Origin: DT-110 sp030148525
Lineage (GTDB): Bacteria > Bacteroidota > Bacteroidia > Chitinophagales > Saprospiraceae
Length of the DNA: 64,000 nucleotides
Direction: 5' to 3'
Assembly: GCA_965227445.1 (NCBI GenBank)
Contig: OZ245751.1
Location: forward strand, 744,001-808,000
Positions 43,009 through 52,600 of the stretch are shown one piece after another. Position 1 is the stretch's first letter, and every line of letters begins with the position of its first letter. A program made the position numbers and the translations under genes. Below the pieces are notes generated by a model. That model worked only from the letters and a program-made list of their open reading frames with translations. It was not told the DNA's origin and did not search any database.

Positions 43009-44769
43009 CTAGTGTCGACTCACTTCCGTTCCTCGCCAGGGTGCAGCCACGTAAGGGAATTCACTGCGGAAATCCGCATCATTCGTTTCCACGCCCGTGG
43101 AATACTGGAGCACATTTACGAGCAAATTGGTAACCGGTGATTGTTCACTTCCGGGTGTGTAATCGTCGTACCACAAACCAACGGCTGCCAGTACGACTCC
43201 TCCAACTGCTTGCAATTCAATCCGTGTCACGTCGTCTTCGAGTCGGCGTCCGTTAGGGAATCCATCCATATTGGGAATAAATTCAACATCGGTATTCGCA
43301 TAGGTTGGGTCAGTCAGCCCCAAAACTGCGGCTTGTACCAGCCCCAGCGAGCTAAAATTCTCGTCATCGCGAGGGGTGGGCGGTACAGCCATATTCAGGC
43401 GCAACATATCGCCACCGTTGGGCAGAAAGTTGTTGATGAATGGCTTACCCGCAGCCAGTGGATTGCCATCCGGCTTGCCGGTGGCCAATTGGTAGGGGGG
43501 TAAATTAGGTACACCTGTATGGAAGATGGGCCATAGGTCCACGGACCTGGGAGATGCCGGTGCCGGAAGCAAAAGTCCGCCAAAAGCATCTTCAGACAAA
43601 GCAGTACCATCAAGGGCCGGATTGCCTTTCAAGCCGAACAAACCATCCTGTCCGTTCCGGAAATCGAAAGATCCCAGAGAGTTGGATTGCACACGCAGTG
43701 CAGCAAAGGCCGGCACAGCGCCACCGAATTGGCTGTCATCCATATATAGTGCCAGTTCCGGATTGTAGAAAAAGTTGCCGTACACATCCAGATTACCCAG
43801 ATCCTGATAAGGCGTTTCGAAATTCCAGCGATCTTTAAAGCCAATCGGAATGACGGCTTCGTTAGTCAGCGGCATGCCCAGGCGTGATACCTGTACCCAA
43901 TCGCCCGTATCTTCGGGAGACGTTCCATCGGTGTTCAGGGTCCGGATCTTTTTGCGGCTGGCTGAAGCCCATACGCCGATAATAAAGTCCGAGTCGAGGA
44001 TGCCTTCGGCCATATCAGCCCCCATACCGTCTTTTTGCAGTACCGAAATGGGTACCTGAATAGCAATGGTGTGCGTGTTGAATTTGGCGAGTCCATCGCG
44101 TACGGGGCCATTTTGACGGGGCGCATCACCTAAGTCAAAAATGCCACCCAAATCCACAAAGAAGGGATCATCGGCTGGTCCGCAGAATACCCGTTCACCG
44201 TTCATAGTCGTCGTGATGGCATCCTGTATCAAAGTCTCGTAACTCATGGCGCCGAGGCCGACCCCACTCTCAATAGAACGCGGACCAATATTATTGGGCG
44301 GTACCACACCTTCTGAAATAACGGTCATAAAACTCATTCCACCGTCCACACTGCGTTCCAGCGTGTAGGTCGTTTTGAGGTTTTGGGCCCCTAAGCGAAT
44401 ATTGAAAAAAGTGGAGGGGTCTTCGTTGACCTGTTGAAAGGTAAACCGGTAGATGATGTCGTCTCCCGGTGTGTTCACGTCGTTGTCGATGTGGATTTCG
44501 TACCGGATGTTCTCCCCAAACGTATAGTAATTGGGGCCACCAAACGGAAATTCTGCCGGAATATAGTTGGCAATGATGGTGATCATGTCCGGATTGTCGG
44601 GACTCCGAAAGGCGTACAAGTCGGTATTGTCGGCCAGGGGATCGTTGGCGATCAGGGGAGCCTCACGGTGACTGGAAGCCATTAAAAGGGACGGCAACCC
44701 TACCGCAAATACCAATAGCATGAGGTATTTGCATAGGGGGCCTACCCGTACTGTCAATGAATGGTTCAT
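43009..44769 (-). CDS. DUF4331 protein, paralogue lacking the sorting domain
   Basis: The ATG at 44769 gives 586 residues with a signal peptide (KYLMLLVFAVGLPSLLMA). It follows its neighbour closely along the whole DUF4331 domain (SSHREAPLIANDPLADNTDL, then VPPNNIGPRSIE and RLNMAVPPTPRDDENFSSLG). It stops soon after the PYVAAPWRGTE region, where the neighbour continues into the T9SS domain. It should therefore stay in the periplasm or leave by another path. The pair looks like a recent tandem duplication with loss of the tail from this copy. Probably co-transcribed with the downstream gene. Confidence 0.92.
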   Translation of the reverse strand: MNHSLTVRVGPLCKYLMLLVFAVGLPSLLMASSHREAPLIANDPLADNTDLYAFRSPDNPDMITIIANYIPAEFPFGGPNYYTFGENIRYEIHIDNDVNTPGDDIIYRFTFQQVNEDPSTFFNIRLGAQNLKTTYTLERSVDGGMSFMTVISEGVVPPNNIGPRSIESGVGLGAMSYETLIQDAITTTMNGERVFCGPADDPFFVDLGGIFDLGDAPRQNGPVRDGLAKFNTHTIAIQVPISVLQKDGMGADMAEGILDSDFIIGVWASASRKKIRTLNTDGTSPEDTGDWVQVSRLGMPLTNEAVIPIGFKDRWNFETPYQDLGNLDVYGNFFYNPELALYMDDSQFGGAVPAFAALRVQSNSLGSFDFRNGQDGLFGLKGNPALDGTALSEDAFGGLLLPAPASPRSVDLWPIFHTGVPNLPPYQLATGKPDGNPLAAGKPFINNFLPNGGDMLRLNMAVPPTPRDDENFSSLGLVQAAVLGLTDPTYANTDVEFIPNMDGFPNGRRLEDDVTRIELQAVGGVVLAAVGLWYDDYTPGSEQSPVTNLLVNVLQYSTGVETNDADFRSEFPYVAAPWRGTEVSRH

Positions 44770-45025
44770 AGAAATACGATTTTGGTAAGAAAATTTGGTG
44801 AGGTCCTTAGGTGCCGGCACGATTGGAAACTCAGGTTGACTTACGAGGCAATACCCTTATCCAGATGTGGAAATGACTGATTTATCGAGAAATAGCCAGA
44901 AATTGTTTCCTAACAAGCCGATCGCGGAGTGCTTCGTTTGGCAAATAGCCCGCAAAATATCGGATTTGGCAAAACAAGCTGATCGTCTTTTTCTATCTTC
45001 CGGATAAATTATTTGAACGACCGGC

Positions 45026-46372
45026 ATGACTCGACCTTGGTCAGAAATACGATACGAATACCTCCTGCTGGCCATCTTCCTGGTATCGGCTGCCTTTCTG
45101 CTGATGCCCTGGATACACGGGAATGATGGTGCCGGTTACTACGCACCTACCCGCTCTTTGGTCGTAGATGGTGATCTCGACCTGCAAAATGAATACGAGT
45201 ATTTCGTGCAGGATCGCCCCCTGGCCGCCATCCGACCCGATCCGAATACAGGAAAATATTACTCCCAATACCCGGTGGGCGTTTCTGTGCTCTGGTTACC
45301 CGCTGCCTACCTGGCGCACGGACTTAGTCAGTTGCTTGGTTACCCGGCTAATGGCTATACTACCTTCTACTACTGGATACTCTGTTTCTGGTCGGCCTTA
45401 CTGGCTTTCGGTGGTATCTGGTTGTTGTTTCGCTTCCTGGCAAAACAGTTTAACCGGGGGGTGGCCTTCTGGTCGGTACTGGCGGGATGGTTAGCGACCA
45501 ACCTGTTCTACTACATGTTTTTCGAGGCCTCCCTGTCGCACGCGGTATCCTTTTTTGTGATGACCCTCTTCTTCCTGCAGTGTCACAAATTGCAATACCG
45601 GAAGGCGTACAATCCCTACCTGGAATGGGGCAAATTGGGATTGCTGGCGGGATTGGTGTTCATTATCCGCTACCAGGACGGCATCGTATGGCTCATCCCG
45701 GGCATTATTGCTCTTGGACAATATGTTGACTTTCGTCAAAAAGAAAAAAAACCGCCCTTGCTGCAACTGGTCGGAGCTCATTTTTTGGCAGTGGCTGCTG
45801 CCGGGGCAACTATCCTCCCCGACCTACTGATGAACCTCCAGCACCACGACAAACTATGGGTAAGTGGCCCGGCCTATTACCACGGGGCCTTCCGTCCCGA
45901 CCAATGGTGGTACGGGGTGAAGGTGCTTTTTTCGGCCAACCACGGTCTGCTGTTCTGGACCCCGGCCGTAGCTTTTGCGCTGGTAGGATTGTTCCTCAAC
46001 CCCAAAAAAGCGGAGCGAAACCTGATCCTGATCACGTTGGCGTTGCATATCCTGGTAACTGGGTTTTGGAGTTCCTGGGACGGTGCGCAATCCTACAGCC
46101 ATCGCTTTTTTGTGGGGTATATTCCGCTATTTATGTATGGCTTTGCCATCTTACAGGATAGGTTCACCAAACGGCAGCACCAACTGTTTCGCATCGCCCT
46201 GATTTTTTTCATTGCCCTCAATGGAACCCTCATGGTGCAGTACGGCCTGCGGATGATTCCTTCCGAAGGTCCTTTGGATATCGAGCAATTCCTGACTAAC
46301 TTTCAAGCCCTCCCCGACATGTTGGCCGGGATTTGGGATTTTATCCAATCGAAGATCGTCCCGGAAAAATAA
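45026..46372 (+). CDS. Polytopic membrane protein, glycosyltransferase (GT-C)-like
   Basis: A 448-residue protein with about 10-11 membrane segments (YLLLAIFLVSAAFLLMPWI at the N-terminus, LLAFGGIWLLFRFL, MLFFLQC-type and others). The first periplasmic loop has HGNDGAGYYAPTRSLVVDGD, resembling the acidic GT-C motif in dolichol-phosphate-mannose transferase-like enzymes, and the loop near the end has SWDGAQSYSHRFFVGYIP. This layout fits a lipid-linked-sugar glycosyltransferase of the inner membrane, but no single motif proves it. It is followed 40 bp later by the second Gfo/Idh/MocA gene. Confidence 0.72.
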   Translation: MTRPWSEIRYEYLLLAIFLVSAAFLLMPWIHGNDGAGYYAPTRSLVVDGDLDLQNEYEYFVQDRPLAAIRPDPNTGKYYSQYPVGVSVLWLPAAYLAHGLSQLLGYPANGYTTFYYWILCFWSALLAFGGIWLLFRFLAKQFNRGVAFWSVLAGWLATNLFYYMFFEASLSHAVSFFVMTLFFLQCHKLQYRKAYNPYLEWGKLGLLAGLVFIIRYQDGIVWLIPGIIALGQYVDFRQKEKKPPLLQLVGAHFLAVAAAGATILPDLLMNLQHHDKLWVSGPAYYHGAFRPDQWWYGVKVLFSANHGLLFWTPAVAFALVGLFLNPKKAERNLILITLALHILVTGFWSSWDGAQSYSHRFFVGYIPLFMYGFAILQDRFTKRQHQLFRIALIFFIALNGTLMVQYGLRMIPSEGPLDIEQFLTNFQALPDMLAGIWDFIQSKIVPEK

Positions 46373-46412
46373 GGACGCATTAACCTATATCATTAGCATC
46401 CAATCGTACACT

Positions 46413-47891
46413 ATGGACAAAAAAGAAAACAAAACTACAACCACCCGCAGGTCCTTTCTCAAGCACACTGCTGCCGGCGCTGCCGGGTTTATGATCGTAC
46501 CTCGCCATGTGCTCGGCAGGGGCTACATTCCACCCAGTGATAAACTGAATATCGCCGCCATCGGCGCCGGCGGCAAGGGTAGTTCCGATATTCTCCGCGC
46601 CTGGCAGGATGGTGCCAATAATGTGGTCGCCCTTTGCGATGTGGATACCGAACGCGCAACGGGTTCGCGGGAACGCTGGCCAAAAGCCGCTTTCTATAAA
46701 GACTTCCGCAAAATGCTGGAAGAGAAAAAGGATGAGATCGATGCAGTAACCATCTCCACGCCCGATCACGTGCACGGCGTAGCCGCCATGACGGCCATGG
46801 AACTGGGGATGCATGTCTATGTCCAAAAGCCACTGACGCATAATATCTATGAGGCCCGCCAGCTTACCGAAGCGGCTCGAAAATACCGGGTGGTTACTCA
46901 GATGGGAAATCAGGGTGCTTCCAATCCGGATCAGCAGTGGATCAAAGATCAATTCGATAAAAAAGTGATCGGCAAGGTCCACACCGTGCACTGCTGGACC
47001 AATCGTCCCGTTTGGCCCCAGGGGATTCCCTTCCCGACCGAAAAACCAGCCATGCCCGCCCAGCTCAGTGCCAGCGACTGGGACCTCTTTATCGGCCCCG
47101 CCGACTATGTTGATTACCACCCGCTGTTCCACCCCTTCAAATGGCGGGGCTGGTGGAACTTTGGTACCGGTGCCCTGGGCGATATGGGATGCCACATCAT
47201 AGATACGCCCTTCCGGGTGCTGGAGTTGGGCTACCCCACCGAGGTGGAGTGTAGCGTAGGCCAGGTATTCAAACGTGATTGGACGCCCGAATACATTCCC
47301 GAAGGTTGTCCGCCTGCCTCCCACGTTCAGGTTACCTTTCCGGCTTCCGCCAAAAATAAATCGGACATCAAGATGATCTGGAACGACGGTGGTATTCGTC
47401 CTTTCCACCCCGATCTGGTTCCCGCTGATCACGACCTGGGCCAGGAAGGCAGCCATAATGGCGTTATGATGATCGGTTCCAAAGGCATCATCATGTCCAG
47501 TGTTTACGGCCAAAACCCCAAGATATACCTCAAGAACGGTGATATCCTGACCATGACGGAGGAGGAAAAGAGTGCGAATCCACTCTACGACGAGCCGGAA
47601 TACGGCCACCAGCGAACCTGGACCGAGGCCTGTAAAGCCGGCTTCGACAGCAAAGAGCACCGTGCCCTGACTTCTTCCTTCGATTACGCCGGTCCGCTTA
47701 CCGAGACGGTCCTTATGGGTAATCTGGCTATCCGCAGCTACAGCCACGCCGTAGAAAATGCCGAGGGCAACCTCGAATTCAACGGTCGCAAAAAGCTCTT
47801 GTGGGATGGTGATAAGATGAAGATCACCAATTACGATGACGCCAACCAGTTTGTTGGTCGGAACTACCGGGAAGGGTGGAAGCTTATTTGA
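46413..47891 (+). CDS. Gfo/Idh/MocA family oxidoreductase with Tat signal
   Basis: A 492-residue protein with a twin-arginine signal (TRRSFLKHTAAGAAGFMI). The Rossmann motif is AAIGAGGKGSSDI; the cofactor/catalytic segment reads VYVQKPLTHNIYEARQL, with Gln in place of the Glu of the usual EKP motif. MGNQGASNPDQQW and GTGALGDMGCHIIDTPFRVL are typical of the periplasmic subgroup common in Bacteroidota and Planctomycetes. It likely acts on a sugar or cyclitol outside the cytosol. It is only distantly related to the other oxidoreductase in this window, and lacks a DUF1080 partner here. The stop is followed by a long heptamer array. Confidence 0.92.
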   Translation: MDKKENKTTTTRRSFLKHTAAGAAGFMIVPRHVLGRGYIPPSDKLNIAAIGAGGKGSSDILRAWQDGANNVVALCDVDTERATGSRERWPKAAFYKDFRKMLEEKKDEIDAVTISTPDHVHGVAAMTAMELGMHVYVQKPLTHNIYEARQLTEAARKYRVVTQMGNQGASNPDQQWIKDQFDKKVIGKVHTVHCWTNRPVWPQGIPFPTEKPAMPAQLSASDWDLFIGPADYVDYHPLFHPFKWRGWWNFGTGALGDMGCHIIDTPFRVLELGYPTEVECSVGQVFKRDWTPEYIPEGCPPASHVQVTFPASAKNKSDIKMIWNDGGIRPFHPDLVPADHDLGQEGSHNGVMMIGSKGIIMSSVYGQNPKIYLKNGDILTMTEEEKSANPLYDEPEYGHQRTWTEACKAGFDSKEHRALTSSFDYAGPLTETVLMGNLAIRSYSHAVENAEGNLEFNGRKKLLWDGDKMKITNYDDANQFVGRNYREGWKLI

Positions 47892-47941
47892 ACCGAATGC
47901 TCAATGATGAATGCTAAGTGCTCAATTATTGTAATTTGTTT

Positions 47942-48060
47942 CATTGAGCGCTGAGCAAAGAGCATTGAGCACTGATCATTAAGCACTGAACATTGATCAC
48001 TGAACATTGATCACTGAACATTGATCACTGAACATTGATCACTGAGCACTGATCATTGAC
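47942..48060 (+). repeat. Heptamer array, CAYTGAN, 17 units
   Basis: Seventeen exact-length 7-base units, from CATTGAG at 47942 to CATTGAC at 48054-48060. In the middle it alternates CACTGAA and CATTGAT five times, giving a 14-bp higher-order repeat. It lies between the oxidoreductase stop and the PLP lyase promoter. Confidence 0.9.
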
Positions 48061-48070
48061 TTGTATCTCC

Positions 48071-48078
48071 TACCTTCG
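48071..48078 (+). promoter_or_regulatory. Candidate -7 box of the PLP lyase gene
   Basis: TACCTTCG, close to TAnnTTTG, 16 bp before the ATG. It lies directly after the heptamer array, so the -33 region falls within the last units. Confidence 0.4.
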
Positions 48079-48094
48079 CCCCAAATGATTAATC

Positions 48095-49516
48095 ATGTCG
48101 AGGTCATTACCGGAAAAAGGATTGTCTAAGGAGGAACTGCTGCAGGAAATGCAGGCCCTGCGGTCGGACGATGTAGACTGGCGATCGGGGCGGGCCTGGT
48201 CGTTGATGTACTACGTGGATAATGATCACCAGGAAAAGATCGAGGCGGCCTACCAACAGTTCTTCTCGGAGAACTTCGTTAGTCCCGTCACTTTTGCCAG
48301 TCTGCAGCGCCTGGAACGGGAGGTGGTCGATTGGTCGGCCAGTATGCTGAACGCTCCCGAAGGATATGCCGGTTTGCTTACCTCGGGCGGCAGTGAGAGC
48401 ATTTTTCTGGTCGTTTGGGCTGCCCGGGAAACGGCGCGTAGCAGGGGCATCCGTAAACCGGAAATCGTACTGCCCGCTACCGGGCATCCGGCCTTTCGCA
48501 AGGCAGCAGCCATTTTAGATATGCGGGTACGAACCCTGACTGTCGATAAAGACCAAACTGCCGTACCGGTCCAGCTATCCGGACTCTTGAGTCGCAAGAC
48601 AGTGCTGGTGGTAGGCTCCGCACCTTCCTATCCTCACGGTGTGCTTGACCCCATCCGGGAAATGGCGGAACTAGCTCAAAATAAGGGAATTCCCTTCCAC
48701 GTGGATGCCTGTGTGGGTGGCTTCATGCTGCCGTGGGTCGAGGCGCTGGGTCACACACTGGAGCCATGGGATTTTCGGGTGCCGGGCGTAACGAGCATCT
48801 CGGCCGATGTCCACAAATTTGGGTACGGAGCTAAGGGGTGTTCTTTATTGCTGCACCGCAATGATCGATTGCTCAAACAGCACCTCTACGTGCAGGCTGA
48901 TTGGCCCGGAGGCATCTACGCCACTGCCGGACTCGCCGGTACCCGGCCGGGAGGAGCCATTGCGGCAGCCTGGGCTTCCCTGCGGGGGTTGGGGCGTAGC
49001 GGCTTTTTGGCGACAGCCGAAACCAATCTGAAGGCTGCCTCCCATCTGCGCAGCCAACTGGAAGCTATTCCGGAGTTAGAAATAATCGGTAAGCCCTGTA
49101 TGAATATTATGGCCTACCGCACGCGGGGCAACGTGCCCGATCTCTTTATTCTGGCCGATTTTTTGGAGGAACGCGGTTGGCAGGTGGATCGTCAGCACAA
49201 ACCCCTTTGCCTGCACCTGACCGTAATGAAACATCACGTCCCGGTGATAGAAGATTACGTGCGGGATGTTCGGGAAGGATTGGCTTTCGCCAAAAATCAA
49301 CCGGAGCGATCGGAGCAGGGTACGGCTGCCCTGTACGGGTTGATGGCCCGCCTGCCGACCGGAGGCATGGTACGTCAGCAGGTGCGGCAACTGGTCCGGT
49401 CGTGGTATGTAAAAGGGGAGGGGAGCCGGGAAAGAGCTATTCCGGAGATACCTTCCTGGCAGGGGCAACTCAACCGTTGGTTGTTGCGATTCAATCGGTG
49501 GCGGCAAAAGAGGTAA
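48095..49516 (+). CDS. PLP-dependent lyase/decarboxylase, sphingosine-1-phosphate lyase-like
   Basis: A 473-residue fold-type I PLP enzyme. TSGGSESIFLVVWAAR is the phosphate-binding region, PFHVDACVGGFMLPW has the Asp that pairs with the pyridine nitrogen, and SADVHKFGYGAKGCS carries the Schiff-base Lys. YVQADWPGGIYATAGLAGTR matches the sphinganine-1-phosphate lyase/glutamate-decarboxylase-like group. In sphingolipid-making Bacteroidota such an enzyme could cleave phosphorylated long-chain bases; this is inference, since decarboxylase activity cannot be excluded. The last 70 residues, with a basic end, are extra compared with the catalytic domain. Gene stands alone after the heptamer array. 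Confidence 0.85.
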   Translation: MSRSLPEKGLSKEELLQEMQALRSDDVDWRSGRAWSLMYYVDNDHQEKIEAAYQQFFSENFVSPVTFASLQRLEREVVDWSASMLNAPEGYAGLLTSGGSESIFLVVWAARETARSRGIRKPEIVLPATGHPAFRKAAAILDMRVRTLTVDKDQTAVPVQLSGLLSRKTVLVVGSAPSYPHGVLDPIREMAELAQNKGIPFHVDACVGGFMLPWVEALGHTLEPWDFRVPGVTSISADVHKFGYGAKGCSLLLHRNDRLLKQHLYVQADWPGGIYATAGLAGTRPGGAIAAAWASLRGLGRSGFLATAETNLKAASHLRSQLEAIPELEIIGKPCMNIMAYRTRGNVPDLFILADFLEERGWQVDRQHKPLCLHLTVMKHHVPVIEDYVRDVREGLAFAKNQPERSEQGTAALYGLMARLPTGGMVRQQVRQLVRSWYVKGEGSRERAIPEIPSWQGQLNRWLLRFNRWRQKR

Positions 49517-49634
49517 CAAAAAGTCGGTGGTACGGATACATATATGTACTTTACGTATCGTTTTCTCCAAATCGAAAGACCATCCAAAAACTATTATTAC
49601 ACACTCCCTCGGGGAAGTGTCAAAAGGCATGTTG

Positions 49635-52600
49635 ATGAACGCTCTACGATTATCCCTTATCCTTGGTCTGATTTGCTGCTCACTTGGATCTTTGTCCGCC
49701 GTTGATTACTACTGGGTTGGTGGCAGTGGAAACTGGTCTGATATCAGCCACTGGGCTACTGCCAGCGGCGGAACCACCTTCCACAGCGTCGCACCTACCG
49801 CTGACGACAACGTCTTTTTCGACGCCAATTCATTTACCGGACCCAACCAGGTGGTGACCGTCAATAACGATAATATTTTCTGTCGGGATATGGACTGGAC
49901 CGGCGCTACCGGTAATCCTACCCTGCTTGCCAATCGCAACCGGGTGCTCAATGTCTTTGGCAGCCTCACCCTGCAAGCCAATATGACCTTCGATTTTGCC
50001 GGGGATGTCACCCTATCCGGAACGGAGGGAGACCACAATGTAGATATGGCCGGGCATCCCTTTCAACAAAGCCTCTACATTGAGGGTGGAGGAGCTACCT
50101 GGACCCTTCAATCCGATCTGGAAATCGATAGTTTATTGCAGTTTCGGGCCGGTACTTTTATTACCGATGGCAATGCGATTACCCTGGCGTACATAGAGAT
50201 AAATAGCACGGGACTGGGACATCTGATCGATTTCAACGGTTCGGAAGTCTTGATTACCGGTGCCGATTACACCATCAACTTCAACCAACTGGTTCCCACC
50301 TTTGATCTGGTCGCTAATCCGGACAATGTGGCGGCAGCCGATGCTACCTTCCGCTTTAACGGTCCTAATGTGACCATTGATGCGGATATCACCGCCCCCG
50401 GTCTGGAATTGGGAAATGTGTCTTTTGAAAGTCCGGTGGGCAGGGCCAATATCCAGGAACGGAACCTCTTCGAAATGCGATTTGGGGCATTATCGTTCGC
50501 AAACAATGGCCGCCTGCTCACGCCCATGCGTATGAATGTACTTACCCTCGGGCCCGGACGAACGTACGATTTCCTGGCGGGAGGGGAATTTGCTTTCACC
50601 AATCAACTGGTGGCCGATGGGGATTGTGCCAATCCGATCAGCCTATTTTCAACACAACCCGGAACGGCAGCAACCTTTGTGTACGATACCGATGTACTGA
50701 TACCACTGGATCTGGAATACGTGTCCCTCAAAGATATTCACGCCGCTGATCCCGGCGTTCCCGATCTGTTTACCGTTAACGAGGGGGTCGACCTGGGTAA
50801 TACGACCGGCTGGACCATTACCCCCAAGACAAGCGATCAACTCTTCTGGGTTGGAGGAACCGGCATGTGGGATGATCCCGCCAATTGGTCTTTTACCAGT
50901 GGTGGTGCGGGCGGTGCCTGTGTGCCTACCGCCGGCGACGATGTGATCTTCGATGCCAACTCCTTCAATAACAACGGACAGGTGGTCATGGTGAACGTAG
51001 AAAATGCGTTTTGCCGCAGCATGATCTGGGATAATCCCACCGGTGTTCCCGTTCTGCTGGGAACGGAGGAAAAGCAGATTCATTTCTACGGTGATCTGCA
51101 ATTGTCGGCCGATATGGATTACCGCTTTCAGGGGGATCTGTTTTTTGAGAGCTTAAATCAGGATACCCGCATCCGCACCTCCGGGCACGAACCCGCCAAA
51201 GATGTTTATTTCCGTAGCAGCACGGGGGGCTGGGTGCTGGACGATGCCTTCCGGGTAGTCAATGATATATACTTCCAGAGCGGTAGCCTGAATACCAACG
51301 ACCAGGATGTGCGTTGCTTCCGCTTCTATTCCGAGACCCAAAATCCGCGTACTCTGGAGCTGACTACATCCCTCATCCAGCAGGATGGCCCCTACGGTAC
51401 CAACGCCAACTTCGACGGCACCAATCTGACCTTTGATGCGGGTACCTCGCGCTGGCAGTTTGTACAAAATGGCAATATCAATCTTCGGGAAAGTGGCCCC
51501 CTGCGCTTCCATTGGGTCGAATTTATCAGTGGGGGTGGTTTTTACAATAGTGCCCAAAACGAGCGGATCTACGCTGATTCGATTCGGTCGGGGTATTGGA
51601 CCTTCTTCGGTAGCCGGATCAATATCGGTTATGCCGAATTGGCTCCCACTCAAGTTCACCAAATTCAAACCGGAGATACCCTGACGATCGATACCCTGGT
51701 CATACCGGGCACTTGTGATGCCGGACCGGCCGAACTGCGGTCTAATACAGATGATCAGACTGCCTACATCAGAGCTACGCGTGATAATGTGCTGCAGAAC
51801 CTGATCGTGAAGGATGTCCATAGTATTGGCACCGGTACGATGAACGATCAGAATGGCGTAGACCTCGGTAATACCGATGGGTGGGTATTCACCAACCGCG
51901 AACCACGTACTTTGTATTGGGTAGGTGGCGAAGGGGATTGGGAGGATACGGCGCATTGGTCGCTCTCCTCCGGTGGCCCGGGAGGGGAGTGCATTCCCAC
52001 GCCAGTCGATGACGTCATTTTCGATGCCAACTCTTTTTCGGCGCCAAATCAGCAGGTGAATGCAAGTATTGGTGTGGAAAGCTTTTGCCATGACATGACC
52101 TGGGAGGGGGTTACTCAAACCCCTTCTCTACGCATGTGGTCGCTAAACTGTTTTGGTTCCATAGAACTCATAGACGATATGGAGGCTAATTTCACACACC
52201 TGCGCATGCGGTCAGTGGATATGGATGAAACCCTGTCGCTTTTCGCGAAAGACGTCTTCTTTTTCAATTTGTTCGGATCTGGTGGTTGGATTCTTACCTC
52301 CCCACTGGATGTCACCTACTTCAACTTTGAGAATGGAAATTTACAATCAAACGGGGAACCGGTCCGAATGCGCAGCTTTAGCGCCTATCAGGGTGCTGCC
52401 AAAACGATAGATTTCCAGGGTAGCCATTGGACTTTTCACGGAAGCCGATCAAATTTTGATTATTTCACTATTAATGGCGAAAGTAATCTGACGATTATCA
52501 ATGACGATGAAGGGTTGTTGGAAGCTACGTCGACCGATCCTCAGATTGATCTATGGGATTCCATGAACGGAAAGGTAGACTTGTTATTTTCCAACCTGGA

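Noticed and set aside
46380..47747. 455-codon minus-strand frame opposite the second Gfo/Idh/MocA gene
   Set aside because: The plus strand encodes an intact, recognisable oxidoreductase over the same bases; the minus frame is its shadow.
47942..48060. CRISPR-like array
   Set aside because: Units are 7 bp without unique spacers, so it is a simple tandem repeat; no cas gene is present anywhere in the window.
51153..52118. 321-codon minus-strand frame inside the giant surface protein
   Set aside because: Shadow of the repeat-rich coding strand; no domain, no signal peptide.
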